NCBI GenBank assembly: GCA_024684035.1
Contig: JAIKXQ010000090.1
Location: forward strand, 1-52,150
DNA from: Eubacterium sp.
GTDB taxonomy: Bacteria > Bacillota > Clostridia > Lachnospirales > Lachnospiraceae
Length of the DNA stretch: 52,150 nt
Direction of reading: 5' to 3'
Part shown: in pieces, positions 34,324-42,374 of the stretch
Layout of the letters: each line of letters opens with the position of its first letter
How positions within the stretch are numbered: the first letter of the stretch is position 1
The notes under the pieces: generated by a model
The model's input: only the letters and a program-made list of their open reading frames with translations
Told to the model about the DNA's origin: nothing
Database searches by the model: none
Made by a program: the position numbers and the translations under genes

Positions 34324-36006
34324 TTATGCGAGGATCGGTTTTACAGCAGCCGCAAGCTTCTCTCTTTCCGCCTGTGCCTCTGCGAGATCCTTTCCTTTTG
34401 TTGTAAAGTATGTCTTGATCTTCGGCTCTGTACCGGAAGGGCGAACCACAACGGACGCTCCGTCCTCCAGCTTGTAGATCAGGACATTTGCCTTCGGGAG
34501 ACCTGTTTCCTCCGGCTTCTCATAATCGATCACTTCAACGACTTTATCTCCGGCAAAATCCTTCGGCGGATCTTTTCTGAGATCTGTCATGATTCCGGCC
34601 ATCTTATCCATACCGGAAAGTCCCGGGAATTCAAAGCTGTCGACTTCGTTGAGGAATCTGCCGTACTCACTGTAGATCTCCTCCAGTCTCTGCTTAATGG
34701 AAGATCCGATACTTCTGTAGTAGGCAGCCATCTCACAGATCAGCATGGATCCGATAACAGCGTCCTTATCCCTCACGTACGGTCCTGCCAGATATCCGTA
34801 GGACTCCTCAAATCCGAAGATGAAACGGTCAACCTCTCCGTCCGCCTCCAGCATTGCGATCTGATCGCCGATCCACTTGAAGCCGGTGAGTGTATGTCTG
34901 AGCTCTACACCGTAATGCTCTGCCACAAGGTCAGCCAGCGGTGTGGAGACGATGGACTTGACTGCCACCGGTTTCTCCGGCATTGTTCCCTTCTCGATTC
35001 TTCCTGCGCAGATGTAGTCCAGAAGAAGTACACCCATCTCATTTCCGGAGACAAGCTCATAGCTTCCGTCCGGACACTTCATGGCGATACCTACACGGTC
35101 TGCATCCGGATCTGTGGCAAGCATGAGATCCGCGCCGGTCTCCTTGGCCAGCTCAAGTCCCTTCTCCAGCGCTGCATAAATCTCCGGGTTCGGATATGAG
35201 CATGTAGTGAAATATCCGTTGGGATATTCCTGCTCCTTGACGATTGTAATATCTGTGATACCGATATCCTTGAGTACACGGGTAACCGGTACAAGTCCTG
35301 TTCCGTTCAGCGGTGAGTACACAAGCTTCAGACCTGCAGTCTTGCAGAGCCCCGGTCTGACCTGTCTCTCCTCGATTGCAGCATAGAAAGCATCCTTGCA
35401 GTCATCTCCGACGAATTTGATCAGTCCCTTCTCAACGCCCTCTGCAAAACTGATGTACTTTGCTCCTGTGAGGACATCTGTCTTCTGAATTGCGTCATAA
35501 ACGATCGCAGCCGCATCATCTGTCATCTGGCAGCCATCCGGTCCGTAGGCCTTGTATCCGTTATACTTGGCCGGATTGTGGGATGCTGTAACCATAATAC
35601 CTGCATTGCATTTATAATATCTGGTGGCAAAGCTGAGTGCCGGTACAGGCATCAGCTCATCGTAGATGCGGACATTAATTCCGTTCGCAGCCAGCACGCC
35701 TGCCGCCTCTCTTGCGAAATTCCATCCCTTCAGACGGGAGTCATAACTGAGAGCAACAGTCTGTGTACCGCCCTGCGTCTTCACCCAGTCAGCCACTCCC
35801 TGTGTTGCCTGGCGAACTACCCAGATATTCATACGGTTTGTACCAGCCCCAAGAGTTCCACGAAGTCCGGCTGTTCCAAACTGAAGTGCGACAGCGAAGC
35901 GGTCCTTGATCGCTTCATCGTCCTCCTGGATATCCTGTAATTCTTTATTCAGGTCAAAATCAATCAGATCAGCCGCAAGCCAACGCCTATATTCATCCTG
36001 ATACAT
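34324..36006 (-). CDS. phosphoglucomutase/phosphomannomutase family enzyme
   Basis: 560 residues, alpha-D-phosphohexomutase superfamily, interconverting glucose-1-P and glucose-6-P by homology. The phosphoserine loop TASHNPAKYNGYK is near residue 145, the metal loop TDPDADRVG near 305, the sugar loop GFEESYG near 405, and the phosphate loop RPSGTEPKIK near the C-terminus. The start was set at MYQDEYRRW because GGAAGG sits 7 nt upstream; the in-frame start at 36039 has no such site. It has its own promoter and terminator. It would feed glucose-1-P and glucose-6-P traffic from the nearby alpha-glucan enzyme into glycolysis. Confidence 0.95.
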   Translation of the reverse strand: MYQDEYRRWLAADLIDFDLNKELQDIQEDDEAIKDRFAVALQFGTAGLRGTLGAGTNRMNIWVVRQATQGVADWVKTQGGTQTVALSYDSRLKGWNFAREAAGVLAANGINVRIYDELMPVPALSFATRYYKCNAGIMVTASHNPAKYNGYKAYGPDGCQMTDDAAAIVYDAIQKTDVLTGAKYISFAEGVEKGLIKFVGDDCKDAFYAAIEERQVRPGLCKTAGLKLVYSPLNGTGLVPVTRVLKDIGITDITIVKEQEYPNGYFTTCSYPNPEIYAALEKGLELAKETGADLMLATDPDADRVGIAMKCPDGSYELVSGNEMGVLLLDYICAGRIEKGTMPEKPVAVKSIVSTPLADLVAEHYGVELRHTLTGFKWIGDQIAMLEADGEVDRFIFGFEESYGYLAGPYVRDKDAVIGSMLICEMAAYYRSIGSSIKQRLEEIYSEYGRFLNEVDSFEFPGLSGMDKMAGIMTDLRKDPPKDFAGDKVVEVIDYEKPEETGLPKANVLIYKLEDGASVVVRPSGTEPKIKTYFTTKGKDLAEAQAEREKLAAAVKPILA

Positions 36007-36070
36007 AGTCAAACCTTCCTTTCCTTCCTTGAAAAACAATAACCCGGCGTTTCAAAAAACGTCACTCATA

Positions 36071-36099
36071 ATTATATAATTGTGTTACACAAAGTTCAA
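36071..36099 (-). promoter_or_regulatory. promoter of phosphoglucomutase
   Basis: On the minus strand TTGAAC (36099-36094), 17-nt spacer, TATAAT (36076-36071). The start codon is about 60 nt downstream. Confidence 0.8.
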
Positions 36100-36210
36100 A
36101 CCAAACATCTATCCGTATCCGGAAATTTCAAATAGATTTCCTTTTTTTGCACTCTCTGTAAATACTATCGGCGGAATTCCACGTATATATCAAACGAATG
36201 TTTAATCACT

Positions 36211-36343
36211 GGATTTCCCATGAGACGAACAAAGTCCGCAAGCGGACTTCGACTCCCCTATCCCCTCAATCCTGAGGGGAGCGCATCTAAGCGGAGCGTT
36301 TTGTCTTATAGGGAATGCGAAGCAATTTCCTATAAGACAAAAA
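36211..36343. repeat. dispersed terminator-associated repeat, copy D
   Basis: It opens with ATTTCCCATGAGAC, the right arm of a lost hairpin, then GAACAAAGTCCGCAAGCGGA, a CCCCTATCCCCTCA stretch, GCGCATCTAAGCGGAGCGTT, and the main hairpin with arms TTTTGTCTTATAGG and CCTATAAGACAAAA. It shares the first modules with copy C. This shows the unit may lie between two hairpins. Confidence 0.8.
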
Positions 36344-36375
36344 ACCGGTTGCTTCACATATGCAAAGCAACCGGT
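36338..36375 (-). terminator. rho-independent terminator of the tRNA-Leu/Tyr transcript
   Basis: ACCGGTTGCTT (36344-36354) and AAGCAACCGGT (36365-36375), perfect 11-bp stem. On the minus strand a T6 run follows, shared with the edge of repeat copy D. Confidence 0.9.
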
Positions 36376-36395
36376 CTTTCCGACTTTATCTCTAC

Positions 36396-36480
36396 TGCCC
36401 GTGGCCGGACTCGAACCGGCACGGTGTATAGCACCGAGGGATTTTAAGTCCCTTGCGTCTACCAATTCCGCCACACGGGC
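36396..36480 (-). tRNA. tRNA-Leu (anticodon TAA)
   Basis: Class II tRNA of 85 nt. Acceptor GCCCGTG/CACGGGC, anticodon loop CTTAAAA (TAA), long variable arm, T-loop TTCGAGT, discriminator A. CCA is not encoded. Confidence 0.96.
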
Positions 36481-36504
36481 ATCTGCGACAGTATGTTCTG
36501 TCGA

Positions 36505-36585
36505 TGGGTGGTGGTGGATTCGAACCACCGAAGCAATCGCAGCAGATTTACAGTCTGTCCCCTTTGGCCACTCGGGAAACCACCC
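36505..36585 (-). tRNA. tRNA-Tyr (anticodon GTA)
   Basis: Class II tRNA of 81 nt. Acceptor GGGTGGT/ACCACCC, anticodon loop CTGTAAA (GTA), extra arm, T-loop TTCGAAT, discriminator A. CCA is not encoded. It is first in a Tyr-Leu dicistronic unit. Confidence 0.96.
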
Positions 36586-36773
36586 ATATTCAATCGTCAA
36601 AGTGCCTTCTTTCCGACCGCTTTACCGAACGCTCTGACAAATTGAAATTATATCTTATCTTCGTCTGTATTGCAAGAATCTTTTCTGATATTTTACACCC
36701 GCCTCCGGATAAACAGTACGTTTTGCATCGCCAATCCCGGTTCTTGCCTTTCGCATTTCTGTAAGTCCGGAAA

Positions 36774-36805
36774 TGAGGCCGGATGACATAAAGCAACCGG
36801 CCTCA
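36774..36805 (-). terminator. probable terminator after the GH13 gene
   Basis: TGAGGCCGG (36774-36782) and CCGGCCTCA (36797-36805), perfect 9-bp stem. The T-run is short (TTTCC) on the minus strand. Confidence 0.6.
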
Positions 36806-36816
36806 CTGGTAAACAT

Positions 36817-38913
36817 TTATTTACTGCGGTGATGAAGAACAACAGCACTCTCCGGTCTCAGCTTCATGTAGAGCCGTCCGCCGTTTGCGGTGAAGCTCTT
36901 CCTTTCTGTACTGAAACCATCCTTGGATGTCTCAAACACCTGCTCAAGCTCCGAACGGTTCTCATATCTGTTCAGCCCGGCCGGCCAGATTTCTACCGTG
37001 AGATCATACTGCTGATTTTTGTTGTTGACAAATACAATAACCTGCTCTTCCGCGTTGAATCTTGCGTACACCAGCACATCCTTATCCTTGTAGAGGATGA
37101 TTACGGAACCGTTGCTGAGTACCTTGTACTCCTTGTGCACACGGATAATCGTCTCATAGAAACGGATCAGTTCGTGGTCTTCCTTGCCCCAGGGATAGGT
37201 ACGTCTGTTATCCGGATCAGTAAATCCACAGACACCTGCCTCGTCACCGTAGTAGAGAGTAGGAGCTCCCGGCCATGTCATCTGTACGACTACAGCCTCT
37301 CTGAGCACTGCAACATCTACGTTCTCTTCGGCCTTTTCCGGGCCCCATCTCTGCACACGCCCCTGTACGTGATTGGTTCTCGTGAGAAAACGGGAATGAT
37401 CATGGTTATCCAGCTGGTTCATAGAAACCAGAAGAGACGGCATTGAGAAGGACGCCATGTGATATCTCATCGCATCCTGGAAACTGTCTGCATTACCCAG
37501 AAGATCCTCGCGGTAGCTGTCGCTGTGTTTCTCCATACCGGTGAAAAACCAGGAAACCGGCTCCATGAACGCATCATAGTTCATGACTGTATCCCACTCA
37601 TCACCCTGCAACCATGCATCCGCGTCTCCGTAATGCTCGGCAAGAATGAGGGCATTCGGGTTTGCCTCTTTTACCACTTTTCGGAATCTTCTCCAAAAAT
37701 CATGGTTGAAACCAGAGGAATGTCCGAGGTCGGCAGCAACGTCGAGACGCCAGCCATCTACATTGTATGGCGGCGATACCCACTTGCGGGCAATGCGGAA
37801 AATATCTTCCTGAAGCTCCGTAGAGCCTTCGTAATTCAGCTTCGGCAGGGTGTTGTGTCCCCACCATCCGTCGTACTCCTCGTTGTACGGCCACTTGCCG
37901 TCTTCACGGAAGGAGAAATAATTGTGATACGGGCTGTGCTCGGACACATACGCGCCCGGTTTAAATCCCGCTCTTCCCTCATAAATACGCTCACGATCCA
38001 TCCACTTGTTGAAAGATCCACAGTGGTTGAATACACCGTCGAGAATAATCTTTATTCCGCGCTTGTGCGCCTCTTCCACCAGTTTGATAAACAGCTGGTT
38101 GGAAGCATCCAGATTTCGCTGGTCTGTCACACGACTGCGGTATTTGGCTGCGTTGGAGTTATCCTGATCGCCCTCTGCAAGGAGACCTTCATCTTCCACA
38201 ACAATCTTTCCGAGATGAGGATCTACATAATCGTAATCCTGGGTGTCGTACTTGTGGTTCGAGGCCGATACGAAAATCGGATTCAGATAGATCGCCTCAA
38301 TTCCGAGCTTCTCCAGATATCCGACCTTGTCGATAATACCCTGAAGATCTCCGCCATAGAAATTGCGGACATCCATATTATCCGGGGTCTTGTACCAGTT
38401 ATCCACCTGCTTTACATGGTCGCCGATATAGCTGTATTCGTCACTCATGACGTCATTGGCTGTATCACCGTTCCGGAATCTGTCGGGGAAGATCTGATAC
38501 ATAACCGCGCCCTTCGCCCACTCCGGTGTCGAGAAACCGGGCAGAATACGGAAAGGATAGTTCATATTCAGCTCGCGGGAGACTCCCAGCTTGTTATAAC
38601 AACACACAGTGCTTCCCAGGTGCACTTCAAATACGTAAGAAAAACGAGTGGTGCCGACGACGACTTTGACCGAATAATAGTCAAAACCCTCCCTGCTCTC
38701 CTCCAGCTCCATCCTGCACTTCGTCCTTGCATGGCAAAGATAGACCTCATCCACATTGTTCTTTGCAGTACGGAAACGGATCGTCACGGTATCTCCCGGT
38801 TCTGCCTCCATGGGGGTACGGAACATCTCCGTTTCATCACTGTAGAGCGCGTTCTTCTTAAGAAGCGGCCTCATTCGCAGCGTGTAATTTAATTTTCGCT
38901 CCAGCTCAACCAT
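36817..38913 (-). CDS. GH13 alpha-glycosidase (neopullulanase/cyclomaltodextrinase-like)
   Basis: 698 residues, no signal peptide, so it likely acts in the cytosol on imported maltodextrins. Residues 15-125 form an N-terminal beta-sandwich of the CBM34 type (FRTPMEAEPGDTVTIRFRTA). The barrel starts WAKGAVMYQIFPDRF. Catalytic residues are visible: nucleophile Asp in VDGWRLDVAADLG (about 384), acid/base Glu in LILAEHYGDAD (about 421), and the third Asp in DNHDHSRF (about 503). The C-terminal beta domain is intact. The start ATG follows AAGGAAGAC. It lies near the tRNA pair, with phosphoglucomutase beyond. The exact linkage hydrolysed is not assigned. Confidence 0.93.
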   Translation of the reverse strand: MVELERKLNYTLRMRPLLKKNALYSDETEMFRTPMEAEPGDTVTIRFRTAKNNVDEVYLCHARTKCRMELEESREGFDYYSVKVVVGTTRFSYVFEVHLGSTVCCYNKLGVSRELNMNYPFRILPGFSTPEWAKGAVMYQIFPDRFRNGDTANDVMSDEYSYIGDHVKQVDNWYKTPDNMDVRNFYGGDLQGIIDKVGYLEKLGIEAIYLNPIFVSASNHKYDTQDYDYVDPHLGKIVVEDEGLLAEGDQDNSNAAKYRSRVTDQRNLDASNQLFIKLVEEAHKRGIKIILDGVFNHCGSFNKWMDRERIYEGRAGFKPGAYVSEHSPYHNYFSFREDGKWPYNEEYDGWWGHNTLPKLNYEGSTELQEDIFRIARKWVSPPYNVDGWRLDVAADLGHSSGFNHDFWRRFRKVVKEANPNALILAEHYGDADAWLQGDEWDTVMNYDAFMEPVSWFFTGMEKHSDSYREDLLGNADSFQDAMRYHMASFSMPSLLVSMNQLDNHDHSRFLTRTNHVQGRVQRWGPEKAEENVDVAVLREAVVVQMTWPGAPTLYYGDEAGVCGFTDPDNRRTYPWGKEDHELIRFYETIIRVHKEYKVLSNGSVIILYKDKDVLVYARFNAEEQVIVFVNNKNQQYDLTVEIWPAGLNRYENRSELEQVFETSKDGFSTERKSFTANGGRLYMKLRPESAVVLHHRSK

Positions 38914-38950
38914 TTGTCTTCCTTCTTTACTAAGTCTCAGGCTCTGAATA

Positions 38951-38979
38951 ATTATACTACATTATTAGAATATCTGCCA
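38951..38979 (-). promoter_or_regulatory. possible promoter of the GH13 gene
   Basis: On the minus strand TATAAT (38956-38951) with a weak -35 TGGCAG (38979-38974) 17 nt upstream. Confidence 0.45.
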
Positions 38980-39014
38980 TTGAAACGATAGTAAAACCCT
39001 TTCAAAAATAACAT

Positions 39015-39041
39015 TTTTATATTTTATATTTTATATTTTTT
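39015..39041. repeat. AT heptamer repeat
   Basis: TTTTATA three times in tandem followed by a T-run. It lies about 40 bp upstream of the GH13 promoter and could act as an UP-like or curved element. Confidence 0.6.
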
Positions 39042-39164
39042 CGACAGTACTTTCGGGGTCATAAGATCTGTTTTTCCGTAAAAAAACAACCCCCGACGCA
39101 CGGATCCGCCCTTTTCGGTCATCTCCAGCCCTCTCTGTTCCTGTCGCTCAACGACCCTGTTAAT

Positions 39165-39275
39165 TAAAAGTAAAACGGCGGCCTTCGAAAAGGTCGCCGT
39201 CTTGGAGAAGGTATTTCTCTTATGGGGTGTAGCAAAAACTATATAATGTATTGGGGGGTTTTTACAGTTATTATA
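39165..39275 (-). ncRNA. candidate small RNA in the gap between the GH13 and ftsH genes
   Basis: On the minus strand a TATAAT -10 box (39275-39270) lies about 70 nt before a strong hairpin, arms AAGGTCGCCGT / ACGGCGGCCTT (39175-39200, tetraloop). That hairpin is followed by TTTACTTTTAATT. The intervening RNA holds an unpaired-looking C6 run and a small GAGAA/TTCTC hairpin. No coding frame fits. The -35 is weak. The remaining sequence of the 38914-39794 gap (39276-39640) is AT-rich with no feature I can support. Confidence 0.4.
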
Positions 39276-39639
39276 GTATCACGAACCTCACAGAAAGTCT
39301 ACCCAAATAATGCATTTGTTTAAACATCTTTTTTATACAAGCTGCACAATTTCGTATCATATTCTATCGTTTTCAGTCACGTGCATATCGAATTCTTTGT
39401 TACTCTTCATCATTTTTGCCATGAGAGGCGCTTTTTTCCAGACAGCTTACCCCGCTGCACGCATCCAAAAAAGCTGTTTCGCGATCCATAACAAGATTTT
39501 TCACTTTTTCTTTCTTGACTGTCACATCTTCTCCCGAAGAATATGACAGAGAATATAACAAATTCTTTGTTTCGAAAGTCTCTCGCCGGAAGCTCCCGGA
39601 GTGATTTTGTCTCCACCCGGATTCCGGTGCTCTTCCCGG

Positions 39640-39687
39640 AAAATCAAAGAAACCTGTACAGACCGATCACTGTCTGTACAGGTTTCT
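39640..39687 (-). terminator. rho-independent terminator after ftsH
   Basis: 16-bp perfect arms 39648-39663 (AGAAACCTGTACAGAC) and 39672-39687. On the minus strand TTTGATTTT follows. It lies about 108 bp past the ftsH stop codon. Confidence 0.85.
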
Positions 39688-39794
39688 GACATTACTGTTA
39701 CGATGGCTGTCAAAATCCACTGGTATTTCGCGGGGTTCTTTAAGAAGTTGGCTTTGAGAAGCGGCCTTTGAGAACCCTTCTTTGCGAACCGCCT

Positions 39795-41762
39795 CTAATC
39801 AGCTGTCCGGAGTTCCCCGATTCCCGGGAAGACGCCGAGCCGGTTGTCTTTGGAATCCTTGTCCGGTTTCCTCTCATCCTGAACCGTTGCTTCGCTGTCA
39901 GGGAACAGGAGTCCTGATTTCTCACCGAAGGTTCCGGCTCTCTCCTGCTCGAAGATCTGCTCGAACTCTTTTCTGCCGAGCTTCTCATGAACCATCAGCT
40001 GTCTCGCGCACTCATCCAGCACGTAGCGGTGCTCCGCAATCAGTCTCTGAGCTTCGCGGTGACAGTTGTCGATGATTCTGCGGACTTCTTCGTCAATCTC
40101 CCTGGCCACGGACTCACTGTAGGTCTTTGTGTGGCCGAAATCCCGACCCAGGAATACCTCATTGCCGTCATCCAGATCATAGTTGACGAGTCCGAGCTTC
40201 GCGGACATACCGTATTTCGTCACCATCGCCCTGGCTGTGGCCGTAGCCTGCCGGATATCCTGGGACGCTCCGGTGGTGATGTCATCAAAAATCATCTCCT
40301 CGGCAACACGTCCGCCCAGATCCACAATGATCTGCTGAATCATTTTCTTCTTGGTCATGAACATGTCGTCATTCTCCGGCTGGGGCATTGTATAGCCTGC
40401 CGCTCCGGGGCCTGTGGGAATGATGGAAATGGTGTACACCGGATCCATCAGATCCAGTACATGGAAGAGGATCGCATGTCCGGTCTCATGATAAGCCGTA
40501 ATCTTCTTCTCTTTCTCCGAGATCACATGACTCTTCTTCTCCGTGCCGACTCCTACTTTAATAAAGGATTCTTTGATATCCATCTGATTTACATAGGCGC
40601 GTTGCTCCTTGGCCGCCCGGATGGCTGCCTCATTGAGGAGGTTCTCCAGATCCGCCCCTGTAAATCCGGCTGTGGTCTGCGCAATCTGCTGCAGTTCCAC
40701 GTCATCACCGAGAGGTTTGTTTCTCGCATGAACTCTAAGAATATCCTCTCTTCCCTTGACGTCGGGAGTTCCCACCGCGATCTTCCGGTCAAAGCGTCCG
40801 GGTCTCAGGATCGCCGGATCAAGAATGTCCACACGGTTCGTCGCCGCCATGACAATGATTCCCTCATTGACTCCGAAACCGTCCATCTCGACCAGCAGCT
40901 GATTCAGAGTCTGCTCTCTCTCATCATGGCCGCCGCCCATACCGGCGCCTCGCTGTCTTCCGACGGCGTCAATCTCGTCAATAAAAACAATACACGGAGC
41001 GTTCTTCTTCGCTTCTGCGAACAAATCTCTGACACGGGACGCGCCGACACCGACAAACATCTCCACGAAATCCGAACCGGAGATCGAGAAGAACGGCACA
41101 TCCGCCTCCCCGGCAACTGCTTTCGCGAGCAGCGTCTTTCCGGTTCCGGGGCGACCCACAAGGATCACGCCCTTCGGAATTCTGGCGCCGACTCTGGTAT
41201 ATTTTCCCGGATTCTTGAGAAAGTCCACAATCTCAACCAGGTCTTCTTTCTCCTCCTGGAGACCTGCCACGTCCGCAAAACGCACGTGGCTGTCTTTTCC
41301 CGTTGTCATTTTCGCATGGCTTTTTCCGAAATCCATCATGCGGTTGTTGGATGCAGATCCGGCCCCCGCACTTCTTCCGAGAAACATGATGAGAAGAATC
41401 ACTACCACAGCCGTAAACAACGCCGGAAGGATGAGTGCCTCAAAAATTCCCGTTCTGGACACGTCATCGAGCGTATAGCTGATCTTGTGCGCCTTCAGTT
41501 CTTCCTCGGCTTCTTTTACATCGGATACATAAACCCTGCCTATGGTGCCATCGGATAGTCTGAACTGGACATTACCGGTGGGCACTTCACTGTTTTGGTT
41601 AATTTGAGCTTCAACGATATCCCCGTTTTTGAGATATCTCTGGTAAGTTGATGTGTTCACTTCAGAATCAGATCGAAGTAATCCCGGAAGCAGTACAAAT
41701 GCAGCTACGACAGCTACCAGAACGATCAAGTAGGTTACGATGCCTCTCTTCATATTCTCCAC
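39795..41762 (-). CDS. ftsH: ATP-dependent zinc metalloprotease FtsH
   Basis: Membrane AAA+ protease for quality control, 655 residues. Two TM segments (about 8-27 and 110-130) flank an extracytoplasmic domain. Walker A GRPGTGKT is near residue 206, Walker [13 protein letters not shown], and the SRH region [20 protein letters not shown]. The zinc site HETGH is near residue 424. The Walker A first residue is Arg (GRPGTGKT), a small departure from the usual GPPGTGKT. It is the last gene of the tilS-hpt-ftsH row, 64 bp after hpt. Confidence 0.97.
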   Translation of the reverse strand: MENMKRGIVTYLIVLVAVVAAFVLLPGLLRSDSEVNTSTYQRYLKNGDIVEAQINQNSEVPTGNVQFRLSDGTIGRVYVSDVKEAEEELKAHKISYTLDDVSRTGIFEALILPALFTAVVVILLIMFLGRSAGAGSASNNRMMDFGKSHAKMTTGKDSHVRFADVAGLQEEKEDLVEIVDFLKNPGKYTRVGARIPKGVILVGRPGTGKTLLAKAVAGEADVPFFSISGSDFVEMFVGVGASRVRDLFAEAKKNAPCIVFIDEIDAVGRQRGAGMGGGHDEREQTLNQLLVEMDGFGVNEGIIVMAATNRVDILDPAILRPGRFDRKIAVGTPDVKGREDILRVHARNKPLGDDVELQQIAQTTAGFTGADLENLLNEAAIRAAKEQRAYVNQMDIKESFIKVGVGTEKKSHVISEKEKKITAYHETGHAILFHVLDLMDPVYTISIIPTGPGAAGYTMPQPENDDMFMTKKKMIQQIIVDLGGRVAEEMIFDDITTGASQDIRQATATARAMVTKYGMSAKLGLVNYDLDDGNEVFLGRDFGHTKTYSESVAREIDEEVRRIIDNCHREAQRLIAEHRYVLDECARQLMVHEKLGRKEFEQIFEQERAGTFGEKSGLLFPDSEATVQDERKPDKDSKDNRLGVFPGIGELRTAD

Positions 41763-41796
41763 GTGTATGACTCCTCCTCTGATCGGCGCTTCCGCA

Positions 41797-42327
41797 TCAG
41801 TCGTCGAAGCTAATGACTCCTACATACGGAAGGTTACGGTATCTCTGGTCATAGTCCAGACCATACCCGACAACAAATTCGTCCGGAATCACAAACCCGG
41901 TGTAATCCACGACCACATCCTCGACTACCCGGCGATCCGGTTTGTCCAGTAGCGTACAGAGCTTGATGCTGTTTGGGTTTCTCTTCTTGAGCAGATGCAT
42001 CAGATAGCTGAGTGTACGACCGGAATCAATAATATCCTCTACTACAAGTACATCCTTTCCTTCAATCGGCTCATCAAGATCTTTTACAATTTTTACTATT
42101 CCACTTGAAGTCGTGCCGCCGCCGTAACTGGAGACGGACATGAAATCCATCGTGACCGGAACACTGATTCTCTTCGCGAGATCACACATGAATGAGACAC
42201 CGCCCTTCAAAACACAGATCATATGGACGGTTTTTCCCTCGTATTCCTTCGAGATCTTCTCGCCAAGAACCTTGATCCTTTCGCCGACCTCTTTCTCATC
42301 GATCAGCACAGATACTTTTTCACTCAT
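41797..42327 (-). CDS. hpt: hypoxanthine(-guanine) phosphoribosyltransferase
   Basis: Salvages hypoxanthine and guanine with PRPP, releasing PPi; 176 residues. The PRPP-binding motif [14 protein letters not shown] is near residue 98, and VCVLKGGV-like sequence ([12 protein letters not shown]) near 36. The start was set at MSEKVSVLI, whose ATG follows GGAGG with a 5-nt spacer, rather than the in-frame start at 42360. It lies between tilS and ftsH, the order conserved across many Firmicutes. Confidence 0.96.
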   Translation of the reverse strand: MSEKVSVLIDEKEVGERIKVLGEKISKEYEGKTVHMICVLKGGVSFMCDLAKRISVPVTMDFMSVSSYGGGTTSSGIVKIVKDLDEPIEGKDVLVVEDIIDSGRTLSYLMHLLKKRNPNSIKLCTLLDKPDRRVVEDVVVDYTGFVIPDEFVVGYGLDYDQRYRNLPYVGVISFDD

Positions 42328-42374
42328 GATTTCCTCCTGTAAGCCCGTGTGCCCTGGCACACATATAAATTATG

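Noticed and set aside
12929-36343. Repeats considered as a CRISPR array
   Set aside because: Copies are kilobases apart and each sits in a separate intergenic region, so there is no repeat-spacer layout.
36590-36796. 68-codon frame between tRNA-Tyr and the GH13 gene
   Set aside because: No SD or family features, and it overlaps a terminator stem and the tRNA promoter region.
37459-38892. 477-codon open frame on the plus strand
   Set aside because: Antisense to the GH13 gene, with no motif or SD.
38965-38995. CcpA/LacI-type operator (TTGAAACGATAG) upstream of the GH13 gene
   Set aside because: Only one half-site matches and the spacing of the second half is wrong.
39310-39546. 78-codon frame in the 38914-39794 gap
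   Set aside because: No ribosome-binding site, Phe/Ser/Ile-rich composition typical of AT-rich noncoding DNA.
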